Below, one piece after another: positions 1-7,432 of a DNA stretch of 13,458 nt (within the stretch, counting starts at the first letter, position 1; every line of letters starts with the position of its first letter). Both the position numbers and the translations under genes were made by a program. The notes beneath the pieces were generated by a model. The model saw only the letters and a list, made by a program, of their open reading frames with translations. It had not been told where the DNA came from and searched no databases. Source of the DNA: an uncultured Flavobacteriaceae bacterium (GTDB lineage: Bacteria; Bacteroidota; Bacteroidia; Flavobacteriales; Flavobacteriaceae); contig CAJWFY010000029.1 in assembly GCA_913031655.1 (NCBI GenBank), positions 1 to 13,458 of the forward strand, in the 5' to 3' direction.

Positions 1-2031
1 CCATTTAAATCTTTCCTGATCAATTTTTGATTGATCCGCATTTCCATCATCATCTTGATATGCTGCTTGATTTCCTAAATCGGCATAATCTATATCGCCA
101 AATAAAGAATAAGGCAATGAAAATTTTCCACTCAGAGTAAACTGAGAACCTCCCATTGGAAAAACAGGATTTGTATAAGTATTGTCTCTTGATAATGCGA
201 TAGTATAGGCTATGTTATTAGATTTCCCATCTCCAAAAGTAAACAGACCAGTATAGTAGTTGTTTAAATTATAATATTGATATCCAATAGATTGTTGTAA
301 AGTGAAAAAGTCATCAGGGATTGTTAGTCTTTTTGCTAACCCAATAGTAGCTCCAGAAATTTCAAAAAATTGATTTTTATTAGCTAATCCAGTACGGTAG
401 TCATATCTAAATTGTTTTGTTTTAGAAATAGATGCAGAAAATGAAACTGGTTGCCTTCCTCCAAGCCAAGGTTCAGAAAAAGAAAAGCTAGAAGTATTAT
501 AAAATCTATTTGCTTGAAACCTCAAGGATAGACTTTGACCATCTCCCATAGGAACTGGCTTATAAGCTGCTTTATTACGTAAATTTCTTGCAGAAAAGTT
601 ATTAAAAGAAAGTCCTAGAGTTCCGATAAATCCACCACCACCATAACCACCTTGAAGTTCAACTTGGCTGGCACCCTTTTCAACAAGACCATATTCAATA
701 TCAACAGTCCCAGCGTTAGGGTCAACATTTTTGAAATCTGGACTAATCTGCTCAGGATCGAAAAATCCCATTTGTCCAAGTTCTCTAACAGTTCTAACAA
801 CCTTATCTTTACTATATAGTTTACCGGGTTTAGTTCTTAATTCTCTGTATATCACATGATCATTGGTCCTAGTATTTCCAACTACAGTAATTTTATTGAA
901 ATAAGCAGGTTTTCCTTCAATAATTCTTATTTCAAAATTAATAGTATCATTTTCAACAGAAACTTCTACTGGATTAATACTGGAAAATAGATACCCATTG
1001 TTCTGGTATAAATTTGTTAAGTCCTCTCCGTCTGGCTTTGTGTTATCAGCAATTCTTTTCTTTAATAGTACACCGTTATAAGTATCTCCTTTAAAAAGTC
1101 CTAAAGCTCTCGATAATTGATTATCAGAATAAAATGTATTACCTAAAAACGAAATATTTCCAAAAAAGTATTTATTTCCCTCTTCAATATCAATGTCGAG
1201 TACAATATTATTATCCTTAATTATAACAGAATCCATCTTAATTCTTGCATCACGATATCCTTTTTCTTTATAGAAATCTAGAATTGATGTTAAATCTTCT
1301 TTATAATCTTTTTCTATATATTTTGATTTTTTCCAAAATCTTCCCAAGAATTTACTCTTGGTATTTTTCATTTTCTTTTTTAATTTTTTAGCACTTACAA
1401 CTTCATTGCCATTAAAATTAATTTCTTCAATTTTAACTCTGTCTCCTAAATCTACATGAATTAACATTTTGCTGAAATTAACTTCACTACTATCAGCCTT
1501 TATGTCTATAGAGACTTTTGTGTTTAAAAAACCAACTTTTTTATACTTATTTATAATATAATTTTTTGTGGTTTTGATAAAGTTTTCAGTGATTTTTTTT
1601 CCTTTCTTTAGTTCAATATCATTAACTATAGTTTCAATTTTAGATTTTTTTAATCCAGTAATTGTGAATTCAGAAAGGGTAGGAAGTTCTTCTATTTGAA
1701 TTTCTATACTTGCTTTATTGTTTTCGATTTTAGTAAGATAGAAGTTTATATCACTGAAAAGATCAAGCTTCCATAATTTACTTATTATAGTGCTTATTTC
1801 TTCACCTGGAATTCTAATTTTCTGACCAGGTCTTAAGCCTGTATAGGTAATTACGGTTTGTTCATTGAAATTTTTTAACCCAGTTACTGAAATTTCTTCA
1901 ATAACATATTCACTTCCCTTATTAAATTCAATGTCTTGGGCTTTTGAAACAAAGCTCAATATTAAAAATATTAATAGGGTGTAATTTTTTAAAGTATTAT
2001 TAAAAAAAGTACTTAATTTATTTTTGTTCAC
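1..2031 (-). CDS. bamA: BamA outer-membrane protein assembly factor (3' end missing)
   Basis: This encodes the central BAM subunit, which folds and inserts beta-barrel proteins into the outer membrane. The frame is open for 677 codons from a GTG at 2031 to the left edge. A signal peptide is visible (hydrophobic YTLLIFLILSFVSKAQ, about residues 17-32). Five POTRA repeats follow at roughly 41-115, 117-196, 199-286, 288-373 and 376-453, several showing the beta-strand-then-G-N pattern (VTGLKNF, FNGNEV, FLGNTF, VVGNTRTND). The barrel starts near 455 with a glycine-rich strand (GGYGGGGFIG) and includes the family-like segment RDNTYTNPVFPMGGS (615-629). Known family members are usually 800-900 residues, so the last strands and the loop-6 VRGF-type motif should lie outside the window. 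The GTG was chosen because no ATG precedes the signal peptide in this frame; it overlaps the end of uppS by 14 bp, suggesting coupled translation in one operon. Confidence 0.95.
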   Translation of the reverse strand, partial: MNKNKLSTFFNNTLKNYTLLIFLILSFVSKAQDIEFNKGSEYVIEEISVTGLKNFNEQTVITYTGLRPGQKIRIPGEEISTIISKLWKLDLFSDINFYLTKIENNKASIEIQIEELPTLSEFTITGLKKSKIETIVNDIELKKGKKITENFIKTTKNYIINKYKKVGFLNTKVSIDIKADSSEVNFSKMLIHVDLGDRVKIEEINFNGNEVVSAKKLKKKMKNTKSKFLGRFWKKSKYIEKDYKEDLTSILDFYKEKGYRDARIKMDSVIIKDNNIVLDIDIEEGNKYFFGNISFLGNTFYSDNQLSRALGLFKGDTYNGVLLKKRIADNTKPDGEDLTNLYQNNGYLFSSINPVEVSVENDTINFEIRIIEGKPAYFNKITVVGNTRTNDHVIYRELRTKPGKLYSKDKVVRTVRELGQMGFFDPEQISPDFKNVDPNAGTVDIEYGLVEKGASQVELQGGYGGGGFIGTLGLSFNNFSARNLRNKAAYKPVPMGDGQSLSLRFQANRFYNTSSFSFSEPWLGGRQPVSFSASISKTKQFRYDYRTGLANKNQFFEISGATIGLAKRLTIPDDFFTLQQSIGYQYYNLNNYYTGLFTFGDGKSNNIAYTIALSRDNTYTNPVFPMGGSQFTLSGKFSLPYSLFGDIDYADLGNQAAYQDDDGNADQSKIDQERFKW

Positions 2032-2749
2032 TAATTTTTCCAAATCTTCTTTCTCTGTTTTGATAATCAACTATTGCATTAAAAAAATCTTCTTTTCTAA
2101 AATCAGGCCAAAGAATATCAGTAAAAAATAACTCAGCATATGCAATTTGCCAAAGTAAAAAGTTACTAACTCTAAATTCTCCTCCAGTCCTTATTAAGAG
2201 ATCTACGCTAGGTAAATTTCGGGTGTAAAGATGCTCATTTATTATGTTTTCATCAATGTTTTCATCAGAAATTATGTTATTTTTAACTTTATTAGATATG
2301 GCCTTGAAGGCATTCACTAATTCTTGCCTTGATCCATAGCTAATAGCTAGGTTAACATTGAGTTTGCTGTTCCCTGAAGTTTTTGAAATAACTTGATTGA
2401 GTTTTTCTCTAGTAATAGTTTTTAAGGACTCTAAATCTCCAATAGCAGATAATTTAATGTTGTTTTTAATCAAAGATTTCGATTCTTTTTCTAACGAACT
2501 AACTAGTAACTGCATAAGCGCATTAACTTCATATTTTGGTCTTTGCCAATTTTCTGTTGAAAAAACATAAAGTGTTAAATTTTTAACACCTAGGTCTAGT
2601 GCGCCAGAAATACAATCTTTTACAGATCTAGTTCCGTTTTCATGACCAAAAATCCTCTGTTTGTTTTTTCCTTTAGCCCACCTGCCATTGCCGTCCATTA
2701 TTATTGCAACATGACTAGGTATTTTGGATTTTAATATTTCTTCCTTCAT
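2018..2749 (-). CDS. uppS: Isoprenyl (undecaprenyl) diphosphate synthase UppS
   Basis: This is a cis-prenyltransferase that condenses isopentenyl diphosphate onto farnesyl diphosphate to make the C55 lipid carrier for peptidoglycan and surface glycans. With the start at 2749 the protein has 243 residues, normal for the family. Visible signatures are HVAIIMDGNGRWAKG (13-27, catalytic Asp19), GHENG (35-39), FSTENWQRP (63-71), SYGSRQEL (137-144), the diphosphate-binding RTGGEFRVSNF (187-197), and WPDFRKEDF followed by NRERRFG near the C-terminus. The frame extends upstream to a TTG at 2788, but that adds 13 residues overlapping the preceding gene. The ATG at 2749 lies 7 bases after that gene's stop codon and gives the usual short N-terminus. 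The gene sits between a PorG-like gene and bamA, in an envelope operon. Confidence 0.96.
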   Translation of the reverse strand: MKEEILKSKIPSHVAIIMDGNGRWAKGKNKQRIFGHENGTRSVKDCISGALDLGVKNLTLYVFSTENWQRPKYEVNALMQLLVSSLEKESKSLIKNNIKLSAIGDLESLKTITREKLNQVISKTSGNSKLNVNLAISYGSRQELVNAFKAISNKVKNNIISDENIDENIINEHLYTRNLPSVDLLIRTGGEFRVSNFLLWQIAYAELFFTDILWPDFRKEDFFNAIVDYQNRERRFGKISEQK

Positions 2750-2756
2750 TAAGTCT

Positions 2757-3512
2757 TTATTTTGGGCAATAACATGATTCACTTCCAAATATATAAGTTA
2801 ATGTAAATCCGCTAAAAACATACCAATCTTTACTTAAACTTGTCCCAAAGGTTCCTTGAGAATTTTGATTAGGGGTTTTGAAATTAGGATTACTACCATC
2901 TAAATTGTCAGTAAAACTATGATTAGCAGTAACTTCAAACCCAACAACAAAACTGTCTATAGGTTTGACTTTAAAGCCTAATGTAATAGGGATTGAAAAG
3001 GAACTGTCTTTGGCGTATTTAACAGCAACTTTGGATTTATCAGGATATTGAAGAGAATTAAACCTTAAGTAAGAAATTCCAGTATGAATATAAGGGGTAA
3101 TCTGAAAAGAATTTTCTTTAAGATCAAATTCAAAAAAATTAAAATCTATTCCAATTCCAAATTCTTGAATTGTATTTACAAATTCAAAATCTCTTAGTTT
3201 TCTGTAAGATGCACTTTTAGGTAATTTATCCTTACTTCCAATATTAGCATGATTAAAATGAATTCTTGCTGCAATTCTATTGTTAAAGTTTTTGCGATAT
3301 AAAATTCCAAGGGCATAAAAAGTCGTTTCTGTGCCAATAGTCTCTAGAAGTTTCAAGCGTGAACCGTCATATGCAAAAGGATTAACATAAGTAGTCGGCC
3401 CAATATCTCCTATGTAATTTGTTCCTCCTGCAAAAATTCCAATCTCATTATCTTGTGCAGATAAATTAAAAAAAGTAAAAATTATAATTAAACACGATAC
3501 TTTCTTGAGCAT
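2757..3512 (-). CDS. DUF6089 family outer-membrane barrel protein, PorG-like
   Basis: This is a 251-residue secreted protein with a clear signal peptide (MLKKVSCLIIIFTFFNLSAQ, likely cut near residue 19). The mature part reads as a small beta-barrel, with alternating hydrophobic and polar strands rich in aromatic residues and glycine (EIGIFAGGTNYIGDIG at the start, WYVFSGFTLTYIFG near the end). It finishes with a cysteine-containing tail, CYCPK. The pattern and its position directly before uppS and bamA match the Bacteroidota DUF6089 group, which includes the type IX secretion component PorG. The family call comes from memory of the family and context. The specific PorG role is inference, so no gene symbol is given. 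It lies 51 bp after nadK and 7 bp before uppS on the same strand. A 14-bp palindrome lies just upstream. Confidence 0.75.
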   Translation of the reverse strand: MLKKVSCLIIIFTFFNLSAQDNEIGIFAGGTNYIGDIGPTTYVNPFAYDGSRLKLLETIGTETTFYALGILYRKNFNNRIAARIHFNHANIGSKDKLPKSASYRKLRDFEFVNTIQEFGIGIDFNFFEFDLKENSFQITPYIHTGISYLRFNSLQYPDKSKVAVKYAKDSSFSIPITLGFKVKPIDSFVVGFEVTANHSFTDNLDGSNPNFKTPNQNSQGTFGTSLSKDWYVFSGFTLTYIFGSESCYCPK

Positions 3513-3529
3513 ATTCGTAAATATAAAGG

Positions 3530-3543
3530 TTTCAAATTTGAAA
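3530..3543. repeat. 14-bp perfect palindrome upstream of the PorG-like gene
   Basis: TTTCAAATTTGAAA reads identically on both strands and ends 17 bases upstream of the minus-strand ATG at 3512, inside the only gap (51 bp) of the nadK-to-bamA cluster. It could be an operator for a dimeric regulator. The minus-strand half CAAATTTG also matches 7 of 8 positions of the Bacteroidota -7 element TAnnTTTG, although no TTG -33 element is evident. In AT-rich DNA such a palindrome can arise by chance, so function is uncertain. Confidence 0.4.
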
Positions 3544-3563
3544 TGAATTATTTGATATTAAAA

Positions 3564-4448
3564 TTATAGATTTCTCTTATCTTCTCCCCAAAGCAATTTA
3601 TTTCTCAATGTTTTATAGAAGGTGTTTTCTTCTAAATAAGCAATGTTAATTTTAAACTTTGCTTTTTTGATAGTTATTAAGGTTTCATTTTCTAGTGAAA
3701 TTATTCTAGAATCTAGAGAAACTAAATGAGATTTTTCTCTACCAGATACCGATAATTCAATTTTGGTTTCGTCAGAAATAACTAATGGTCTAGCGTTTAG
3801 GTTGTGAGGTGCTATGGGAGTTAATGATAGAGTCTGGCTTAAAGGACTCATTATTGGCCCACCGCAGCTAAGGGAGTAGCCCGTAGACCCTGTTGGTGTT
3901 GAAATGATTAAACCGTCAGCCCAATAGGAATTTAAATACTCTCCATCTAAATTTGTTTTAATTTTAATCATTGAAGTAGTGTTTTTTCTTCCAACAGTTA
4001 CTTCATTTAAAGCAATTGCAAATTCACTAATTGTTTTATTTCCTTTAACTTCAACTTCTAATAAAGTTCTATTTTCAATTTTATATTCACCAGCCACAAT
4101 CTTAGTTAATTCAGAATGTAGTAAATCTTGATTTAATGTTGCAAGAAAACCTAGTCTCCCAGTGTTTATTCCAATTATTGGAATTTCTAAATCTCTAACA
4201 AATGAGATTGACCTTAAAAGTGTTCCGTCTCCCCCAATGGTAATCATTAAGTCAAATGAACTATTTAAATCTTTATAAGAAGAAAAGATTTTTAATTTTT
4301 CTTGAGAAATAAATTTTGTATTTAAAAGTTTATAAAAACTATTTTCGATATAGAATTCTATGTCATGTGGTTTTGCTAAACTAAACAGCTCTTTTACAAC
4401 TTTTATAGTTTGATTTTCAGAGCTTTGACTGTAAATAGCAATTTTCAT
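3564..4448 (-). CDS. nadK: NAD kinase
   Basis: This cytosolic enzyme phosphorylates NAD to NADP using ATP or polyphosphate and is the source of NADP for biosynthesis. At 294 residues it has normal length. Seen in the sequence are the Rossmann-like N-terminus MKIAIYSQSS, the diagnostic GGDGT (72-76, catalytic Asp74), GINTGRLGFLATL (93-105), the NE pair (148-149) and the glycine-rich nucleotide site TPTGSTGYSLSCGGP (184-198). The ATG at 4448 is followed directly by the conserved N-terminus, so the start is clear. It is the first gene of the minus-strand cluster (nadK, PorG-like, uppS, bamA) and is divergent from pdxJ across 84 bp. I could not identify a convincing nadK promoter on the minus strand of that gap. 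Confidence 0.97.
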   Translation of the reverse strand: MKIAIYSQSSENQTIKVVKELFSLAKPHDIEFYIENSFYKLLNTKFISQEKLKIFSSYKDLNSSFDLMITIGGDGTLLRSISFVRDLEIPIIGINTGRLGFLATLNQDLLHSELTKIVAGEYKIENRTLLEVEVKGNKTISEFAIALNEVTVGRKNTTSMIKIKTNLDGEYLNSYWADGLIISTPTGSTGYSLSCGGPIMSPLSQTLSLTPIAPHNLNARPLVISDETKIELSVSGREKSHLVSLDSRIISLENETLITIKKAKFKINIAYLEENTFYKTLRNKLLWGEDKRNL

Positions 4449-4511
4449 ATTGAAAGTTAAATTCTATCGCAAATTAATTAAAAAATGACAGATATAATTA
4501 GACCAAAGCTG

Positions 4512-4519
4512 TATTTTTG
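4512..4519 (+). promoter_or_regulatory. Candidate -7 promoter element for pdxJ
   Basis: TATTTTTG matches the Bacteroidota -7 consensus TAnnTTTG at every fixed position. It ends 13 bases before the pdxJ ATG, implying a very short leader. No good TTG -33 element sits at the expected 19-21 base spacing; the nearest similar triplet is ATG at 4485-4487, which weakens the call. Confidence 0.45.
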
Positions 4520-4532
4520 AAAAAAATGTAAT

Positions 4533-5261
4533 ATGGTTAAATTAAGTGTTAATATTAATAAAATTGCAACTTTAAGAAATGCTCGAGGAGGAAATAACCC
4601 GGATCTAATTTCAATGGCTAAAGATATTGAGTCTTTTGGAGCAGATGGAATAACTATTCATCCTAGACCTGACGAAAGACATATAACTTATAATGATGCC
4701 GTTAGTTTGCCAACTGTAATAAAAAAAGAATTTAATATTGAAGGGAACCCTATTGATAAATTCATAGACTTAGTAAATAAAATTAAGCCTAATCAAGTAA
4801 CTCTTGTTCCTGATAAGGTTGATGCCATTACTTCAAACTCAGGATGGGATACCATTAAAAATCAAAATTTTTTAAAAGAAGTTATTTCCGATTTTAAAAG
4901 TAGAGGAATTAGAACATCAATTTTTGTTGACCCTGAACTTAAATTTATCGAGGGAGCTAAAGAATGTGGAGCCGACAGAATAGAACTGTACACTGAGTCG
5001 TTTGCTGTGAATTTTGGAAATGGAAATTTTAAGGGTATTAATAAATACGTTGAGGCTTCAATTTTAGCTAATAAATTAAATATGGGAGTAAATGCTGGAC
5101 ATGATTTAAACCTTAAGAATATTAATCATTTTGTTTCTGAAATTCCTTTTTTAGATGAAGTTTCTATTGGTCATGCTATCATTTGTGAATCATTGTATTT
5201 GGGCATTGAGAATGTAATAAATTTATATTTACAAAAAATAAATAGTGCTGTTAAAAAGTAA
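4533..5261 (+). CDS. pdxJ: Pyridoxine 5'-phosphate synthase PdxJ
   Basis: PdxJ condenses 1-deoxy-D-xylulose 5-phosphate with 3-amino-2-oxopropyl phosphate in the DXP-dependent vitamin B6 pathway, as a cytosolic TIM-barrel enzyme. The 242-residue protein has the expected length and motifs: VNINKIATLRNARGG (6-20), TIHPRPDERHI (41-51, with His43, Arg45 and His50), FNIEGNP with Glu70, NAGHDL with the catalytic-region His190, and SIGHAII (211-217). The NINK and RGGNNPD wording is the Bacteroidota version of the enterobacterial NIDH and RGT segments. The start is an ATG directly before the conserved first strand. It leads the plus-strand run and overlaps the following hydrolase gene by 17 bp, so the two are probably co-transcribed. 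A TATTTTTG element lies just upstream. Confidence 0.97.
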   Translation: MVKLSVNINKIATLRNARGGNNPDLISMAKDIESFGADGITIHPRPDERHITYNDAVSLPTVIKKEFNIEGNPIDKFIDLVNKIKPNQVTLVPDKVDAITSNSGWDTIKNQNFLKEVISDFKSRGIRTSIFVDPELKFIEGAKECGADRIELYTESFAVNFGNGNFKGINKYVEASILANKLNMGVNAGHDLNLKNINHFVSEIPFLDEVSIGHAIICESLYLGIENVINLYLQKINSAVKK

Positions 5262-6015
5262 AATATACGGAGAAGGAAGTCATGTTTTGGTTGTTTTACA
5301 TGGCTTTTTGGGAATGTCTGATAATTGGAAATCCTACTCTAATAAAATGACGACAAATGGATTCAATGTTCACTTAATTGATCAAAGAAATCACGGAGAC
5401 AGTTTTCACAATGAAAACTTTAGTTATGAAATTCTAGCAAGTGACTTAAAACATTATGTAGATCACCACAATCTTAGTAAATTTTCATTAATAGGCCACT
5501 CAATGGGTGGTAAAGCAGCTATGATGTTCTCTAGTTTGTTCCAAGAAAATATTATAAAATTAATTATTGTAGATATACTTCCTGTATACTATAAAAATGA
5601 TTATATAAACATATTAAAAGCTTTAAAAAGCTTAGATTTCAGTAAAATAAATTCAAGGCTAGAAGCAGATGATGCTCTTTCTAAGTCGATACCAGATAAA
5701 GCATTTAGATCCTTTTTGTTAAAAAATTTATTTAGAAAAAATAATTTAGAACTTGCATTCAAAATTAATTTAGATATTATTTTTAATAATTTAAGTGAAA
5801 TAGAAAAGGCTCTTCCATCCGATTTATCCTATTGTGGAGAAACCCTATTTGTTAAAGGAGATAAATCAAATTATATAAATGACAAAAACATTTCAAAAAT
5901 TCATAAACATTTTCCGAATTCTAAATTGGTAAACATTTCTAATGCTGGTCATTGGGTACATGCAGAAAATCTCAAAGATTTTGTTGAAGAAACTTTAAAT
6001 TTTTTAAAATCCTAA
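5245..6015 (+). CDS. Alpha/beta-fold hydrolase, YbfF esterase-like
   Basis: This is a 256-residue cytosolic alpha/beta hydrolase. The predicted catalytic triad is visible: Ser86 in the nucleophile elbow GHSMGG, Asp206 in FVKGDKSNY, and His236 in NAGHWVH. The oxyanion-region segment LHGFLGMSDNW (18-28) and the strand-loop LIDQRNHGDS (44-53) are typical of the YbfF group of thioesterase/esterases; the physiological substrate is not evident. The start is taken as the GTG at 5245, which overlaps the end of pdxJ by 17 bp. No ATG lies ahead of the first conserved strand, and the next methionine (residue 24) would remove the HGFLG oxyanion segment. The overlap suggests coupled expression with pdxJ, but no biochemical link to vitamin B6 synthesis can be read from the sequence. 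Confidence 0.9.
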   Translation: MLLKSKIYGEGSHVLVVLHGFLGMSDNWKSYSNKMTTNGFNVHLIDQRNHGDSFHNENFSYEILASDLKHYVDHHNLSKFSLIGHSMGGKAAMMFSSLFQENIIKLIIVDILPVYYKNDYINILKALKSLDFSKINSRLEADDALSKSIPDKAFRSFLLKNLFRKNNLELAFKINLDIIFNNLSEIEKALPSDLSYCGETLFVKGDKSNYINDKNISKIHKHFPNSKLVNISNAGHWVHAENLKDFVEETLNFLKS

Positions 6016-6018
6016 AAG

Positions 6019-6049
6019 TTGGTCACCTTTGTAAAAAGACCTATTTTTA
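6019..6049 (+). promoter_or_regulatory. Candidate promoter for tig-clpP-clpX
   Basis: A TTG at 6019-6021 is followed, after a 20-base spacer, by TATTTTTA at 6042-6049. This fits the Bacteroidota -33/-7 arrangement (TTG, about 19-20 bases, TAnnTTTG) except for the final base. Transcription would start near 6056, about 17 bases ahead of the tig ATG. The -7 element lies inside a short inverted repeat (6031-6050). Confidence 0.55.
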
Positions 6050-6050
6050 C
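6031..6050. repeat. 7-bp inverted repeat around the tig -7 element
   Basis: GTAAAAA (6031-6037) and TTTTTAC (6044-6050) are perfect inverted copies separated by six bases. A second, shorter pair, GGTC (6021-6024) and GACC (6038-6041), interleaves with it. It is not followed by a T-run and the stem is AT-rich, so it is a poor terminator for the upstream hydrolase. Its placement over the likely -7 element makes a binding site for a dimeric regulator conceivable. Confidence 0.35.
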
Positions 6051-6072
6051 GCACTAATTTTTAGATTAAATC

Positions 6073-7398
6073 ATGAAAGTTTCAAGAAAAGATATAGACA
6101 AGCTTAATTCAATTTTATCAGTTTCTATTGATAAAGTAGATTATGACTCAAATGTAGAAAAAGTTCTGACTGATTACAGGAAAAGAGCTAACATCCCCGG
6201 TTTTAGAAAAGGGCACACTCCAATAGGTTTGATTAAAAAGCAGTACGGTCTTTCTGTGAAAGTAGATGAGATTAATAAACTTATGCAGAAAACTTTAAAT
6301 GATTTCTTAAAAGATGAGAAGATAGCGATACTAGGAAATCCAATGCCAATGGAACAAGCAGATTTGGACTGGAGCTCTGAAAATTTGATATTCAATTTCG
6401 AAATTGGGTTGTCTCCTGAATTTGAAGTTTCTTTTAAAAATAAAAAAGCTATTCCATCTTTTGAAGTTGATGTTGATTCGAAAATGATAGACGATCAAAT
6501 CAAAAACATGCAAAATCAATATGGAAAGTTAGTTTCTAAAAATACAATAGAAGATGGGCTAGAGATAACAGGAACTTTTACTAATGAAGAGTTAGAGGTA
6601 AATAATCCTTCAACTTTTCAATTAAAAAACATAAAAGAAAAATCAAATAAAGAAGCTTTTAAAAACTTAAAAATAGGAGAAAGTATAGATTTAAAAACCA
6701 AAAAACTTTTTAACGAAGATTCTGATTTATCATTTCATTTAAAATTAAATGATCAAAACAAAGACGAAATTAACGAAGTTAAATTTTTATTAAAGGAAAT
6801 TAATGAAAGACAGCCTGCTGATTTAGATCAAGAATTATTTGATAAACTATTTGGAAAAGATGCAATTAAATCTGTGACTGAATTTAAAGATAAATTAAAG
6901 GCAGATGCTGAAGCTAATTTTGTTAATCAAACTGATCAAAAACTTTTAAATGATATCAATGATTATTTAATAGAAAACACAAAGTTTGATTTGCCTGTTT
7001 CTTTTCTAAAAAAATGGATGATGACAGCTGGAGAAAATAAATTGTCTGAAAAAGAAGCGGAAGAGGAGTATGTAAAATCTGAAAAAGGTTTGAGATACCA
7101 GTTAATTGAAGCGAAAATTCTTGAAGAAAATGAAATTAAAATTGATTTTGAGCAAATTAAAAACTTTTCAAAAGATTTAATTAAAATTCAAATGAAACAA
7201 TATGGACAAAATAATCCTGACGATAAAGAATTAGATTCTATTTCTGAAAGAGTTTTATCTAACAAAGAAGAGGTCAAAAGAATTTCAGATCAATTATTAA
7301 GTCAAAAATTAATTAAGTTATTTAAGTCAAACCTTAAATTTAAAAATAATAAAGTTTCATATGAGAAGTTCATTGAAATGGCCTATGCTAAAAATTAA
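6073..7398 (+). CDS. tig: Trigger factor (ribosome-associated chaperone)
   Basis: Trigger factor binds the ribosome near the exit tunnel and shields nascent chains. The 441-residue product has the ribosome-docking signature GFRKGHTP (43-50) within an N-terminal domain of about 1-120, a middle region of about 145-250 where the FKBP-type peptidyl-prolyl isomerase normally sits, and a lysine- and glutamate-rich helical C-terminal domain containing the arm region LPVSFLKKWM. The middle region lacks the FKBP hallmarks (no clear GDxVxIDF or FxGG motif), as I recall for Bacteroidota homologues, so isomerase activity is doubtful. Length is close to the usual 430-450. It lies 57 bp after the hydrolase gene with its own promoter candidate, and 34 bp before clpP. 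Confidence 0.95.
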   Translation: MKVSRKDIDKLNSILSVSIDKVDYDSNVEKVLTDYRKRANIPGFRKGHTPIGLIKKQYGLSVKVDEINKLMQKTLNDFLKDEKIAILGNPMPMEQADLDWSSENLIFNFEIGLSPEFEVSFKNKKAIPSFEVDVDSKMIDDQIKNMQNQYGKLVSKNTIEDGLEITGTFTNEELEVNNPSTFQLKNIKEKSNKEAFKNLKIGESIDLKTKKLFNEDSDLSFHLKLNDQNKDEINEVKFLLKEINERQPADLDQELFDKLFGKDAIKSVTEFKDKLKADAEANFVNQTDQKLLNDINDYLIENTKFDLPVSFLKKWMMTAGENKLSEKEAEEEYVKSEKGLRYQLIEAKILEENEIKIDFEQIKNFSKDLIKIQMKQYGQNNPDDKELDSISERVLSNKEEVKRISDQLLSQKLIKLFKSNLKFKNNKVSYEKFIEMAYAKN

Positions 7399-7432
7399 TT
7401 AACTTTATTTTTATAATATAATAACTAGAACT

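Noticed and set aside
615..800. 61-codon minus-strand open frame
   Set aside because: It lies entirely inside bamA on the same strand in another frame; bamA is supported by clear POTRA and barrel motifs here.
2750..2788. Upstream TTG start extending UppS by 13 residues
   Set aside because: It would overlap the PorG-like gene by 32 bp with a weak start codon; the ATG at 2749 gives the usual UppS N-terminus just after the previous stop.
5608..5632. AAGCTT...AAGCTT repeat with palindromic character
   Set aside because: It lies within the hydrolase coding sequence and encodes ordinary residues (KALKSLD); no regulatory context.
6031..6050. Terminator for the pdxJ-hydrolase unit
   Set aside because: The stem is AT-rich with only seven pairs and no following T-run; promoter overlap is the better reading.
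6174..6519. Two minus-strand open frames (73 and 62 codons)
   Set aside because: They are antisense shadows of tig, with no recognisable motifs.
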